Assembly: GCF_040537815.1 (NCBI RefSeq)
Contig: NZ_JBEWSZ010000001.1
Location: 310,001-374,000 of the forward strand
DNA: 64,000 nt
Source of the DNA: Mesorhizobium shangrilense
GTDB lineage: Bacteria > Pseudomonadota > Alphaproteobacteria > Rhizobiales > Rhizobiaceae
Direction: 5' to 3'
The notes under the pieces are model-generated. The model searched no databases. It saw only the letters and a program-made list of their open reading frames with translations, and had not been told where the DNA came from. The translations under genes and the position numbers were made by a program. Positions within the stretch are counted from its first letter, which is position 1, and each line of letters opens with the position of its first letter. This document shows positions 1 through 8,018 of the stretch, in pieces.

Positions 1-690
1 GTGACGAAGCCCGCGGAGGCCGAGGCCGCCGTCAAGGCCGCGATCGAGCGGTTCGGGCGCATCGACGTGCTCATCAACAATGCCGCGAGTTTTTACGCCG
101 GCTTCTTCGAGGAACTGACGCCCATGCAGATAGAGCTGCAACTGGCGACGAGCCTGATCGGCCCGATGAATGTCGCCCGCGCGGTGCTGCCGGTCATGCG
201 CGGGCAGCGCGGCGGGCGTATCATCTCGATCTCGTCCAGCGCGGGCCTCACCGGGTTCGAATTCTGCGCCGCCTACGCGGCCTCGAAGTTCGGCCTCGAA
301 GGCTGGATGGAGTCGCTGCAGGCCGAGGTCGAGCCGTTCGGCATCGAGACGATGACCGTCAACCCGGGCTTTTTTCGCACCGAACTGCTGACCGAGGAAT
401 CGACGAACTACGCCGCGCCGCTGGTCGAGGATTACAACGAGCGCCGGACGCAGCAGCTGGAATCCTGGAAGGGCTACAATGGCAAGCAATCCGGCGACCC
501 GGCCAAGCTGGCGCGGGCGCTGGTGACGCTGGCCGGAGAGGCGGTGCTGCCACGGCGATTCATCGCCGGCGCCGATGCCATTGAAACGGCTGAACAAAAA
601 CTCGCCGTGCTGCGGCAGCAGATCGACGCCTATCGGGCGCTGTCGACGTCGCTGGCGTTCGACGGGGCCAGTGTCTCTGCCGTGGAATGA
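1..690 (+). CDS. SDR-family oxidoreductase, 5'-truncated by window edge
   Basis: This is the C-terminal 229 residues of a short-chain dehydrogenase/reductase, an NAD(P)H-dependent cytosolic oxidoreductase. The frame is open at the first base, and the TGxxxGIG nucleotide-binding motif is missing, so the gene starts upstream of the window. Visible SDR landmarks are the NNA motif (DVLINNAAS, about residues 22-30), the catalytic Ser in ISISSSAG, and YAASK with the catalytic Tyr and Lys, followed by VNPGFFRTEL. The tail GADAIETAEQK is typical of one rhizobial SDR subgroup. The DNA for this tail recurs almost exactly at 3009-3044. The substrate cannot be told from the sequence. Confidence in the family is high. 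Confidence 0.9.
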   Translation: MTKPAEAEAAVKAAIERFGRIDVLINNAASFYAGFFEELTPMQIELQLATSLIGPMNVARAVLPVMRGQRGGRIISISSSAGLTGFEFCAAYAASKFGLEGWMESLQAEVEPFGIETMTVNPGFFRTELLTEESTNYAAPLVEDYNERRTQQLESWKGYNGKQSGDPAKLARALVTLAGEAVLPRRFIAGADAIETAEQKLAVLRQQIDAYRALSTSLAFDGASVSAVE

Positions 691-809
691 TGGATCGCCC
701 GCCGACTGTCATCGGGCATCAATAATCCCACGGAACGAAGCATGGGCGCGAGCCGTTGGTTTCATGGCGGCGTTTGACCGCCCAACGATAATACAAAGGA
801 ATGACCGAC

Positions 810-1187
810 ATGAAACGCATTGTATTTGGACTAGCGGCCGTACTCATGACGGCTGGTACAAGTTTTGCAGCCGAACCGGCGATGATGACGAAAACGCCGA
901 ACGGCAACATTTATACCAATGCCAAGGGCATGACGCTCTACACCTTCGACAAGGACAAGGCGGGCAAGTCCGCCTGCTATGATGCGTGCGCGGCCACCTG
1001 GCCCGCGCTCAAGGCTGACGCCAAGGCGAAGGCGGAAGGCAAATGGAGTGTCGTGGAGCGCACCGGCGGCGGCAAGATGTGGGCGTATGACGGAAAGCCG
1101 CTCTATACATATGCCAAGGACAAGAAGGCCGGCGACACGACCGGAGAGGGCGTTGGCGGTGTCTGGCACACGGCCAAGGCCAGCTAA
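810..1187 (+). CDS. Small secreted protein of the COG4315/Lipoprotein_15 repeat family
   Basis: This is a 125-residue exported protein. An ATG at 801 is also in frame, but the AAAGGA ribosome site ends at 800, directly against it. The ATG at 810 has proper spacing and starts a clean signal peptide (MKRIVFGLAAVLMTAGTSFA, cleavage after FA). The mature part carries two copies of the family's Y-x-[FWY]-x-x-D signature (LYTFDKD near residue 45 and LYTYAKD near residue 98) and a Cys pair in CYDACAATWP. The C-terminus GVWHTAK is also typical. The family is periplasmic or cell-surface and of unknown function. The gene stands alone and is followed by a strong hairpin at 1204-1227. Confidence 0.85.
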   Translation: MKRIVFGLAAVLMTAGTSFAAEPAMMTKTPNGNIYTNAKGMTLYTFDKDKAGKSACYDACAATWPALKADAKAKAEGKWSVVERTGGGKMWAYDGKPLYTYAKDKKAGDTTGEGVGGVWHTAKAS

Positions 1188-1203
1188 GGTCGGCGAGATC
1201 ACC

Positions 1204-1227
1204 AGCGGCGCCCCGGGGGGCGCCGCT
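1204..1227 (+). terminator. GC-rich stem-loop after the secreted-protein gene
   Basis: A perfect 10-bp inverted repeat (AGCGGCGCCC / GGGCGCCGCT) with a 4-nt loop lies 16 bp past the stop at 1187. There is no T-tract, so termination is inferred from the strength and position of the hairpin. Confidence 0.6.
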
Positions 1228-1273
1228 GCCTGACGATGCCCAGCGTTGTTTCGGGGGCACGGGGTCGCAGGCC

Positions 1274-1522
1274 ATGACAAGAAACGAGGTACCCGTGCAA
1301 AAACCTTATGAACCGGCCTACTTCGCCAGGAAGCACGGGATTACGCAGGCCCAGGCGCGGGAGATCACCAGGGAGTTCGGCCCGTCGCGTGTCAGGTGCG
1401 ACATCGCCGCCCAGGATCTAAACCTTGCCCTTCAAGAGCTGCCGGTTGTGGGCGCCCACCAGCGTCTGTGCCTTCGATACCGACAGAACATCTGGTTTCT
1501 CGAACCCGAAACGACGGTCTAA
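1274..1522 (+). CDS. Small conserved hypothetical with YFARKHG motif (copy 1)
   Basis: This is an 82-residue protein whose N-terminal half has the pattern YFARKHGIT-x5-AREI-x3-FGPSR. The same pattern occurs in the protein at 2782-2982 (YFARKHGLT...NGPSR) and in a decayed form at 28703-28876. Such short helical proteins are common in rhizobia, and I know of no function. The C-terminal half (after about residue 45) does not match the other copies and may be non-homologous or frame-shifted. The ATG at 1274 is used. A GTG at 1295 with GAGG upstream is an alternative start. Confidence 0.6.
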   Translation: MTRNEVPVQKPYEPAYFARKHGITQAQAREITREFGPSRVRCDIAAQDLNLALQELPVVGAHQRLCLRYRQNIWFLEPETTV

Positions 1523-1674
1523 CCCCAGGAAACACGCGGGCTGCTTGTCCTGATCGGTAAGCGCTCAAACGCGCCAGCCGGGATTCATTCGGGAACCTTC
1601 GCCCGTCACTGAAGGTTGATGTACCGGGCTGGGCGGGCAAATATGCCAAAGCCGAGCCAGAGCGACAGAAAAAA

Positions 1675-1917
1675 ATGAATGAGCTCGATCAGGTGCAGTG
1701 CGAAATCGTCACTGCCGACCTTCTCTACGCAAGAGTCGTCCACGAATATAACTATCAGGCCTTGAAGCTGAGCAAGAGCCTGCGGCCACAGCAATGGTGG
1801 GGGCCGCTGGCGGAGGCTATTCCATCCGTTTTGCTGCTGGGATGCTTTTCGGCGCTGGACCAGGCGAGTTTTGATCTGGGCCGGATCATCGCGGGCTCGC
1901 GCCAAGGTCGGCGCTAG
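1675..1917 (+). CDS. Possible small hypothetical protein
   Basis: An open frame of 80 residues starts at an ATG with no convincing ribosome site. It has one mildly hydrophobic stretch (AIPSVLLLGCFSAL). No family is recognised. The stretch 1523-2453 is otherwise gene-poor and carries repeats, so this frame may be fortuitous. Confidence 0.25.
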   Translation: MNELDQVQCEIVTADLLYARVVHEYNYQALKLSKSLRPQQWWGPLAEAIPSVLLLGCFSALDQASFDLGRIIAGSRQGRR

Positions 1918-1963
1918 AGAGCCTGTTCCATCCCGATGGAATCGGATGGGGTTCGCTTTGTTT

Positions 1964-2010
1964 GAACATGATCTCCTCCGAAAAACGGGCTCCGCTTTTC
2001 GGGTTCATGC
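1964..2010. repeat. Rhizobial-type intergenic palindromic element
   Basis: This element has an ATGAT...ATGC frame around a CGAAAA/TTTTCG stem (CCGAAAAACGGG...CTTTTCGGG). It resembles the short palindromes containing CGAAAA-n-TTTTCGG between ATCATG ends that are scattered between genes in Mesorhizobium and relatives. The assignment rests on recall of that pattern. The stem itself is visible. Confidence 0.45.
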
Positions 2011-2298
2011 CTTGGGCAAACCGGCTACCGCCATCTTTTCCGGGCTTCAACCGGCAGAAGACGAACCACCCAACGCCGAAACGAATAGGTGGCGGATGGA
2101 TCCGGCCGGTGTGCAGGATGCCCGTAGCCAAATGGCCCGCCATAGTCGCCTTCGGCGGTTTTATCGCCAGATGGCGGGGCGGGCACTTCGCCGGTCGGCC
2201 CGGCATCGCGTCCATCTTCCATAAGGAGGGCTCCCTGATCACATCCTGCAGCTAAAGAAACCGGGACGTCGGCGGGTTCCATGGAGACGCCCCTCATG

Positions 2299-2336
2299 GT
2301 TTCCAAAAGCTTTCCGGGTTTCCAAAAGCTTTCCGG
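2299..2336. repeat. Perfect 19-bp tandem duplication
   Basis: The 19-bp unit GTTTCCAAAAGCTTTCCGG occurs twice head to tail (2299-2317 and 2318-2336). It includes the palindrome AAAGCTTT. It lies in the gene-poor stretch, and no function is evident. Confidence 0.85.
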
Positions 2337-2453
2337 CCGGGCGGGAAGCGAGCCCTTGTCCACCGTTCCTCGAATTGCCTGCGCGGGCACAGGGGCGTTA
2401 ACCACTTCGCCGTTTCAAACCGAACCCAAATGCGACTCCTGCCGTTGAACACC

Positions 2454-2804
2454 ATGGAAGATCGTCAATCCAGATTTCGCTGTCAGCCGGAACCGCAGGG
2501 TATCTGGACCGTCTGGGACGACCGTGCCGATGCGCCGGCAACCTTGAGAGGACATGCACTTGTCGGCCGCACCTGGGAGCGCGCCAAGGCTGGCCGTGAT
2601 CTGCTCAGGCGAATTTATGAGGATGCTCGACCCGTTCGCCGGATCGCGAGGCCTTCCATTCCGGCAACGCATCGTGTCGACGAACTGATTTCGTCGATCC
2701 GCAATGCCGGTGTGGCCGAGGAAAAGCTCCGGAAGGAAGAGATCATGCCGACTTGTCATGTGTCGGCCAGGCGAGGCGCGGATGGACCTGCAAGAACGAG
2801 CTAG
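2454..2804 (+). CDS. Hypothetical protein, about 116 aa
   Basis: This frame begins MEDRQSRFRCQPEPQG, then IWTVWDD with a GHALVGRTWERA stretch. The TVWDD-x-PATL pattern looks like a conserved short rhizobial hypothetical. An upstream in-frame ATG exists at 2430, and neither start has a good ribosome site. The 3' end overlaps the next small gene by 23 bp. The last third (after MPTCHVSARRG) is basic and low in conserved character, so the true end or frame is uncertain. Confidence 0.4.
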   Translation: MEDRQSRFRCQPEPQGIWTVWDDRADAPATLRGHALVGRTWERAKAGRDLLRRIYEDARPVRRIARPSIPATHRVDELISSIRNAGVAEEKLRKEEIMPTCHVSARRGADGPARTS

Positions 2805-2982
2805 AAGGCAGGCCGAAGGCGAACCCTACAAGGTCGGTTATTTCGCCAGGAAGCACGGCCTCACGCTGAACGAGGCGAGGTTCATAATCGTCGCGAATGG
2901 ACCATCGCGAGGCGAATGTGACGCAAAGGCCGCCGCGTTCCTCAGGGCCAAGGCCGCAAGGTTCAGGAAATGGCTGCGTTGA
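2782..2982 (+). CDS. Small conserved hypothetical with YFARKHG motif (copy 2)
   Basis: This 66-residue protein has the core YKVGYFARKHGLT-x3-ARFI-x3-NGPSRGECDAKA, closely similar to copy 1 at 1274-1522. The start at MDLQER is chosen because AGGCGAGG lies a few bases upstream and because it puts the conserved core near residue 17, as in copy 1. The function is unknown. The short helical form and basic C-terminus (RAKAARFRKWLR) would allow nucleic-acid or partner binding, but this is only inference. Confidence 0.65.
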   Translation: MDLQERARRQAEGEPYKVGYFARKHGLTLNEARFIIVANGPSRGECDAKAAAFLRAKAARFRKWLR

Positions 2983-3008
2983 TCCAGCGCCGACCATGGC
3001 GCTGCTCC

Positions 3009-3044
3009 CGCCGGCGCCGATGCCGTTGAAACGGCTGAACAAAA
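3009..3044 (+). repeat. 36-bp copy of the 3' part of the SDR gene at 564-599
   Basis: This segment matches 564-599 at 35 of 36 positions. There it encodes AGADAIETAEQK at the C-terminus of the SDR. Here it encodes AGADAVETAEQK in a frame that runs to a stop shortly after, without the rest of the gene. It is best read as the remnant of a second SDR gene or a recombination scar. Confidence 0.6.
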
Positions 3045-3108
3045 GATCGGCGGCGAGGGAGCGGCGGCCGGTTACATCGCTGCTATCGGATAGTCGCAGG
3101 CAACGCCT

Positions 3109-4023
3109 TCATACGGTCAGTGGCTCGGCGCGGCCGGGGAAGCGTTTAGCCAGCGCGGCGAGGAAGGTCGTGGCCATCGTCTTGAAGCCGCCGACCGTCG
3201 GGTGCAACTCGTTGGCCCAGTCGCCCGGCTTCAGCAGGCCTTGCGTTTCCACCAGGATGAAATTGTTGGTCGGGTCGGCCGCCAGGCCCGCCAGCATTGC
3301 CCGCATCGCCTGCAGCGCCTGCTTCACGATCGCGGTGCCGTCCCTGGTCGACCAATTTTCATAGGTCAGCGAGGGCTGCAGCCAGGCTTCGGCGATGCAG
3401 AGGGGGTGCACGCCATTGGGAATGGCGAAGTCATAGGCGTGGCCGAAGACCGGGACGCCCGGCGCGTAGCGATCGCGAAAGACGAAGAGGTCGAGGTAGG
3501 ATGCCTTGACCGCGCCCAAAGCGAGATCGAAGCGCAGCGAGTTCAGCCCGGCCGCTCCGGACAGCCTGTCGTTCAGGTATATGCAGAATTTCTCGCCGAC
3601 AACGTCGTTGCCGCCGCCCGAAAACAGGATTGCGTCGGGCTTGCCATGCAGCCAGTTGGACGGATCGGCCAGTGCCTGGATCATGCGTTCCTGCTTGGGA
3701 AAACTCATCGCATCGGTGGTCGCATCGCCGTGATGGGCGACGTTCAGGATTTTCGGCGGGCTTGCGCCCATCGTCTGGAGCTGGGCGATGATGTCGGTCT
3801 GGCCGAGAAACGGGCCGTTGTCGACCAGCGGATAGTCGAACCAGGAATCGCCGCTGGACAGCATCACCAAGGGCTGGTTGACGCTCATCTTCATCACCGA
3901 TTTGGCGGCGCGGTCCTGCGCCATCCGCAACCGCGCCATGTCCTTTTGATGGTCGGCGGTTCTCTGGGCGATGTCGGCGTTGATCCTGTCGCTGACAACG
4001 CCGGGGATCATGTCCTCGTTCAT
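3109..4023 (-). CDS. SGNH/GDSL-type hydrolase
   Basis: This is a protein of about 304 residues. The chosen start (MNEDMIPG) has GGAG about 9 bases upstream. The frame stays open further 5' but without support. Near residue 50 is LSSGDSWFDYP, a block I GDS variant with the nucleophilic Ser. LFSGGGNDVVG (block III, Asn) follows, and NELHPTVGGF near the C-terminus gives the catalytic Asp/His-type ending. SGNH enzymes hydrolyse esters or acetyl groups on lipids, polysaccharides and peptidoglycan. No signal peptide is visible. It is the last gene of a co-directional trio with the TIGR02594/papain fusion and a membrane protein, which suggests a joint role at the envelope. Confidence 0.75.
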   Translation of the reverse strand: MNEDMIPGVVSDRINADIAQRTADHQKDMARLRMAQDRAAKSVMKMSVNQPLVMLSSGDSWFDYPLVDNGPFLGQTDIIAQLQTMGASPPKILNVAHHGDATTDAMSFPKQERMIQALADPSNWLHGKPDAILFSGGGNDVVGEKFCIYLNDRLSGAAGLNSLRFDLALGAVKASYLDLFVFRDRYAPGVPVFGHAYDFAIPNGVHPLCIAEAWLQPSLTYENWSTRDGTAIVKQALQAMRAMLAGLAADPTNNFILVETQGLLKPGDWANELHPTVGGFKTMATTFLAALAKRFPGRAEPLTV

Positions 4024-4124
4024 GTTCGTGCGCTCCATAAAACCAGCGGAACCCAGGGATGCCAGCGGGCGAGACGCCTGCTGAGTGCGGGCGTGGCCCG
4101 TGAGCCACGCCGCCTGGTCGGCGC

Positions 4125-5426
4125 TCAGATGTGGCGTATAGCCGTTGCGTTGGTGTAGCCGCCCTTGAGCAGCCGCATGTCTTCCTGAAGGCCGTCCCAG
4201 CTGATGCCGGCCGGCGTGTAGCTGGTGCTGTCGACGAAATCCCGGCTGAGCAGGGCATAGGCCTCGTCGCAATAGGCCGACCAGAAGCCATAGGTCATGC
4301 GCTTGACCTTGCCCCAGGTCACGCAATAGAGCCCATGCGCGTCATAGCCCACCACCGGAACGGCATGGCCGCCCCAGGACCCGGGAGCGCCGGGGCCAAC
4401 CAGCCCGCCCGGCGGAACCGCCCATACGGACTGGGTCTGCGCCGAGACCGGAAGCTGCAGCCCGATATAGACATTGCCGAACCAATTGATGGCGTCCTTT
4501 ATCTCGACCACATTGCCAACTTCGAGGCTTGCATATCCATCCAGTATGTCACCGGAAACGCCATCCGACAGCCAGTAGTTCAGCACGTCGACTTCCACGG
4601 CGCCCTGGTCCGTGCTGGGATCGCTGGGGTTATAACCACCCACCGCTTCGTACAACGAAACGACCTGGTCGTCCGAAAGCCGCTTTGCCTGCCCGACATA
4701 GGTGCTCCATTGCAGGATCGCATGACCGATCGCGGCGCATGTGCAGTCGCCCAGATTGTCGTTGGCCATCATTCCCCAGTCCGCCACCCTGCTGTACCAG
4801 TCGACACTGTCAGGCGGGGCCGGCAACATGTTGGTCGCCGACAGATATTTGGCCAGGGCCGGCACACGCGGGTCATGGCGGGCATGACGCTTTCCCAGCG
4901 GCATCTTGGACTGGTCGACCTTGCTGATGGCGGACAGGATGCTGAGGCCAGGGGCTGCCATCTTCTTCACCGGCCAGCGCGTCGCGCTTATATGCGACCT
5001 GGAGAATGTCGAATCCTGCAGGGCATGCGACTGGTTGCCGCCGAGCCCCTGCACCGTGTCCGCGTCGATGATCTTGTCGCAGAAATCGACGTGGTGATTG
5101 CCGTCGGGCCAGGTGAAGACGATGATGCAGCCGGGTTTCAGGTCGCATTCCGTGCCGTAAGTCATGTATGACTTGGCCGCGGCGCTGTGGGTCGATGCAT
5201 AGCCGGATTCCTCGAGCGCGGCGCACACGGTGGCGGCGCAGGATTCCGGCGTGTAGTCGGTCAGCGGCGGGTACGTCGTGTGGCTGAATATCCGCCTGGT
5301 GAAATCCGTGGGCATGGACCCGGTTCGCTGTATTTCGCCGACATTCCGGCGCATCCAGTCCATCCAGGGCGTATCCCCCGCGTCCAGCGCTGCGACGATG
5401 CTCCCAAGCGATACTTTCTCCTTCAT
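4125..5426 (-). CDS. TIGR02594 (NlpC/P60-like) peptidase fused to papain-like cysteine protease
   Basis: This protein has about 433 residues in two domains. The N-terminal part (about 10-150) follows the TIGR02594 layout: PWMDWMRRNVGE, then PESCAATVCAALEESG with the candidate Cys, GNHHVDF with the candidate His, and LGGNQSHAL. The C-terminal part (about 185-420) looks papain-like: a WYSRV-type start, NLGDCTCAAIGH with a Cys, GGHAVPVVGYD with a His, and CVTWG. The start at 5426 is preceded by GAGGAG at good spacing. TIGR02594 domains occur in peptidoglycan hydrolases and phage lysins. Joining one to a C1-type peptidase is unusual. No signal peptide is visible. It lies 53 bp after the membrane protein gene, probably in the same operon. 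Confidence 0.7.
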   Translation of the reverse strand: MKEKVSLGSIVAALDAGDTPWMDWMRRNVGEIQRTGSMPTDFTRRIFSHTTYPPLTDYTPESCAATVCAALEESGYASTHSAAAKSYMTYGTECDLKPGCIIVFTWPDGNHHVDFCDKIIDADTVQGLGGNQSHALQDSTFSRSHISATRWPVKKMAAPGLSILSAISKVDQSKMPLGKRHARHDPRVPALAKYLSATNMLPAPPDSVDWYSRVADWGMMANDNLGDCTCAAIGHAILQWSTYVGQAKRLSDDQVVSLYEAVGGYNPSDPSTDQGAVEVDVLNYWLSDGVSGDILDGYASLEVGNVVEIKDAINWFGNVYIGLQLPVSAQTQSVWAVPPGGLVGPGAPGSWGGHAVPVVGYDAHGLYCVTWGKVKRMTYGFWSAYCDEAYALLSRDFVDSTSYTPAGISWDGLQEDMRLLKGGYTNATAIRHI

Positions 5427-5479
5427 CTCAATGCTCCTCACAGGGTTGAAGATGTCGATTGTCCGAACGGAGATCGTGC

Positions 5480-6460
5480 CTACGCCGGCAACGTTCCGTC
5501 CCGCTCATGCTCGATGCCGTAGATGATCTGGTCGTCATGCAGCGGCGTGATCATTGCCGCTTCGTGCGAGAACATCGCCTTGCCGAGTTTCAGCATGTCG
5601 CCGGTGCTGTCGGCGTCCATTCGCGACTGGGCATCCAGGCTGCCGCCGCTCCACCTGGCCCAGCCCTGGACATAGGCATCGATGGCGGACTGGGAGGCGT
5701 TTCCGCCGGCATAGTGCAAGGCGAGATCCCCCAACGAAAACGAATGACCGACACGGTAGAGCGAGTTCAGCAAATAGAACCAGGCCGCCACCCCATGCTC
5801 GGGCGTGCGGTAGATCGTCGTCTTGTTGCGGTCCGGACTGTTGTCGGGCTGCGTGACCCCGGCATAGCCCTTGCGCAGCTTCTGCCACGACGTGATGTTG
5901 AGGGCGCCCGGATTGTTTGTCCGGATAGAGCGGTGAACATGCAGGTCGAAAGGATCCGAACTGAAGAACCCGCCAGGCACCAGGGATCCGTATGTCACCG
6001 CGCCGGCCATGCCGGCCGCGGCGGCATTTCGCGCGGGAGCGATGCGCGATGCGGCAAGGGCGGCATTGTCTTCAGGCACGGGCGCCACGACGCTCTTGCG
6101 GTCCGGGGCGGTGGCGCGTGCGGCGGGGATAAGCCGTGCGAATGTGTTTTCGATGAAGTCGGTCCCGGCATAGCCGGCGGCCACGACACCGAGCAGGATT
6201 TTGAGATTGTCGGAGCTCAGATGGGCGAAGCTGTCGAAACCGAGCCCGAAGCCGGCGAGCACGCCTGCTATGAAGCCGATCATCAGGCTGACCGTCAGAT
6301 AGGCGGCGTCGAAGACGGATTGCTGTCCGCTCTGCGGCGAGGCGCTGTTTTTCAACCCGACAGCCGCGCGTATGCCCTGTCCGACCAACCCCAGCAGGCC
6401 GCACAAGATGATGACAACAAGTATATCGTTGGCGTTCAGTTGAGTGGGCGGTGAAGACAT
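5480..6460 (-). CDS. Membrane-anchored protein with putative lysozyme-like C-terminal domain
   Basis: This protein has about 326 residues. Two hydrophobic segments (ILVVIILCGLLGLVGQG near residue 12 and SLMIGFIAGVLAGFGLG near residue 58) are followed by an Ala/Pro-rich linker. The C-terminal domain begins at RTNNPGALNITSWQ and continues GYAGVTQPD...TIYRTPEHGVAAWFYLL. The NNPGAL...F-x-T-x-EHG pattern resembles phage-type structural or lysozyme-like proteins with an R-x-NNPG start. The ATG at 6460 is favoured over 6466 by AGGG spacing. It is the first gene of the trio. A CRP-type palindrome lies far upstream at 6801-6816. Confidence 0.6.
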   Translation of the reverse strand: MSSPPTQLNANDILVVIILCGLLGLVGQGIRAAVGLKNSASPQSGQQSVFDAAYLTVSLMIGFIAGVLAGFGLGFDSFAHLSSDNLKILLGVVAAGYAGTDFIENTFARLIPAARATAPDRKSVVAPVPEDNAALAASRIAPARNAAAAGMAGAVTYGSLVPGGFFSSDPFDLHVHRSIRTNNPGALNITSWQKLRKGYAGVTQPDNSPDRNKTTIYRTPEHGVAAWFYLLNSLYRVGHSFSLGDLALHYAGGNASQSAIDAYVQGWARWSGGSLDAQSRMDADSTGDMLKLGKAMFSHEAAMITPLHDDQIIYGIEHERDGTLPA

Positions 6461-6800
6461 TGCCATTCCCTAACAACGAGTTCGGTAATTGTCGGCCTAT
6501 GCCTGACAACGCATGCCGACAGCCCGGCAACCACGCCAGTGCGCGGCTCCCCAATCGGGGTATCCGTAAGCGAGAAAGGATGCTGGTGGTCATTTCAACG
6601 GCTGGATCAGCAGATGCTGATCGCCGCCCTCGCAATCCGCGGGCCGACGCACGATGAGCAGATAGCTCAACGTGAATCCGTCCCCACGGAACGTATAAAC
6701 TGGCTTGTCTAAGTCATGTTATATGATCGACGTCTAAATTATGCACTAATTTCAGTTTAGCGCAAGATAATGACTGAGAATTTTTCTTGAAAATATCGAG
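6461..6800. other. Intergenic region upstream of the envelope-hydrolase trio
   Basis: No gene is supported here. The stretch 6700-6800 is clearly AT-richer than the flanks and, with the palindrome at 6801-6816, probably holds the regulatory region of the minus-strand trio. No clear -35/-10 pair could be fixed. Confidence 0.5.
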
Positions 6801-6816
6801 TGTGAAGTATTTCACA
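6801..6816. promoter_or_regulatory. CRP/FNR-type palindrome TGTGA-N6-TCACA
   Basis: TGTGAAGTATTTCACA is an exact match to the CRP-class consensus TGTGA-N6-TCACA, in AT-rich intergenic DNA. The binding protein in this organism is unknown. The gene closest in the right orientation is the minus-strand membrane protein starting at 6460. Confidence 0.55.
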
Positions 6817-6869
6817 CAAGCACATGGCTGCGGATGAGTCTGTAAAGGCGCCGCAGCCCATTAGAGCGA

Positions 6870-6901
6870 CAGTGTAGATGTTGCCTTAAAAATCTACACT
6901 G
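6870..6901 (-). terminator. Stem-loop downstream of the AraC regulator
   Basis: A perfect 10-bp inverted repeat (CAGTGTAGAT / ATCTACACTG) with a 12-nt loop starts 22 bp beyond the AraC stop codon. A run of A (TTAAAA) lies in the loop. Terminator function is inferred. Confidence 0.55.
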
Positions 6902-6922
6902 CCCGATTTCGGCGACCGGATT

Positions 6923-7846
6923 TCAAGCCTCGCGGCTCTTTCGCCATGCGCCCGGAGAGGCGCCGGTGATGGTTCGGAAGGCGCGGGTGAAATGGCTCTG
7001 GTCGGCAAAGCCGCTGGCAAGCGCCACCTCTGCCAGGCTGTCATTGGTCTCGAGCAAGGCGCGTTGCGCGCGCCGCACCCGCTCCGTCAGGTACCAGCGG
7101 TGCGGCGCCATACCGGTGGAGGCTTTGAAGGCGCGGCTGAAATAGGACGCGGACAGCCCCGTCATGTCAGCCAGGTCCTCGATCGAGGTGGGATCGAACA
7201 GGCTCTCCGCCATGCGCGCGGTCACCCGCCGCAACTGTGCGGGCGCGAGCCCGCCTCGCTTCTGTCGGGCGGCGAGAGCGGGCCGAAACAGATTGTAGAC
7301 GATCGCCAGCGCCAGGCTGTCGCCATAGGACCGGCTGTCAAGATGCGGGCTCGCGCAGGCATCGGCCAGCAGTCCGGCAAGCGCCTGCACACGAGTGTCG
7401 GAAAACATCAGGCGCGGCACGAAATGCGATGGAAATTCCAACCCGCAGTCAAAGCGGGCCGTGAGGGCGGGAATATCGAAGTCGATGACGACGCGGCGGA
7501 TGTAGCGGAAGCGCCCGGCGCATTCCCACACCGGCGTGCCGGCGGGAATGAAGGTGAGGTGGCCATCAGGCCGCTGGCTGGCCGAATTGCGCGCCGGGGC
7601 GGGGCAGGGTGGCGCCAGGCGCATTTCGACGCGGCCGCCGATCTCCTCCAGCACCGCCGTCAGCCGGGGCTGTTGCGACCGCAGATCTTCCAGGTGCCAT
7701 CCAGCCCGCCCATGCAGATCGACAACCTCCACCGATATCCCGGTCCATGAACGCGAGCAGGAGGTTCGCGGGCCTTCCTCGAAAGGCTGGCCCGATGTCG
7801 GTGCGCGATCGGCCCATTGGATGGTCAACGCTGTCTCCTCCCGCAT
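6923..7846 (-). CDS. AraC-family transcriptional regulator
   Basis: This protein has about 307 residues from MREETALTIQ. An upstream ATG at 7894 would add 16 residues. The C-terminal 100 residues form the double helix-turn-helix of the AraC/XylS family: SIEDLADMTGLSASYFSRAFKASTGMAPHRWYLTERVRRAQ, then LAEVALASGFADQSHFTRAFRTITGASPGAWR. The N-terminal part is the variable sensor domain. Family knowledge says it is a cytosolic DNA-binding activator. The target is not evident. No divergent partner is adjacent, and it lies downstream of the two-component pair on the same strand. Confidence 0.88.
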   Translation of the reverse strand: MREETALTIQWADRAPTSGQPFEEGPRTSCSRSWTGISVEVVDLHGRAGWHLEDLRSQQPRLTAVLEEIGGRVEMRLAPPCPAPARNSASQRPDGHLTFIPAGTPVWECAGRFRYIRRVVIDFDIPALTARFDCGLEFPSHFVPRLMFSDTRVQALAGLLADACASPHLDSRSYGDSLALAIVYNLFRPALAARQKRGGLAPAQLRRVTARMAESLFDPTSIEDLADMTGLSASYFSRAFKASTGMAPHRWYLTERVRRAQRALLETNDSLAEVALASGFADQSHFTRAFRTITGASPGAWRKSREA

Positions 7847-8018
7847 GGCTCCGTGGCCCTTGCGGCATCGAGGAACAATGCGCCTTGCGGCCATCGGGCG
7901 GTATTGACCGCATGAAGAGATTTGGGCTGCTCCGGACGGATGGGCTGGGCCTCATCCTTTCGGACGGAAGCGTGGATGGAAGCGCGGTGGGCTCAGGGCG
8001 CTGCCGATCAGTCGCGGA

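Noticed and set aside
2299..2336. 19-bp tandem as a CRISPR fragment
   Set aside because: Only two units with no spacer, and no cas genes in the window.
3109..6460. Prophage lysis cassette
   Set aside because: No capsid, tail, integrase or holin-size gene is adjacent, and flanking genes are ordinary chromosomal ones.
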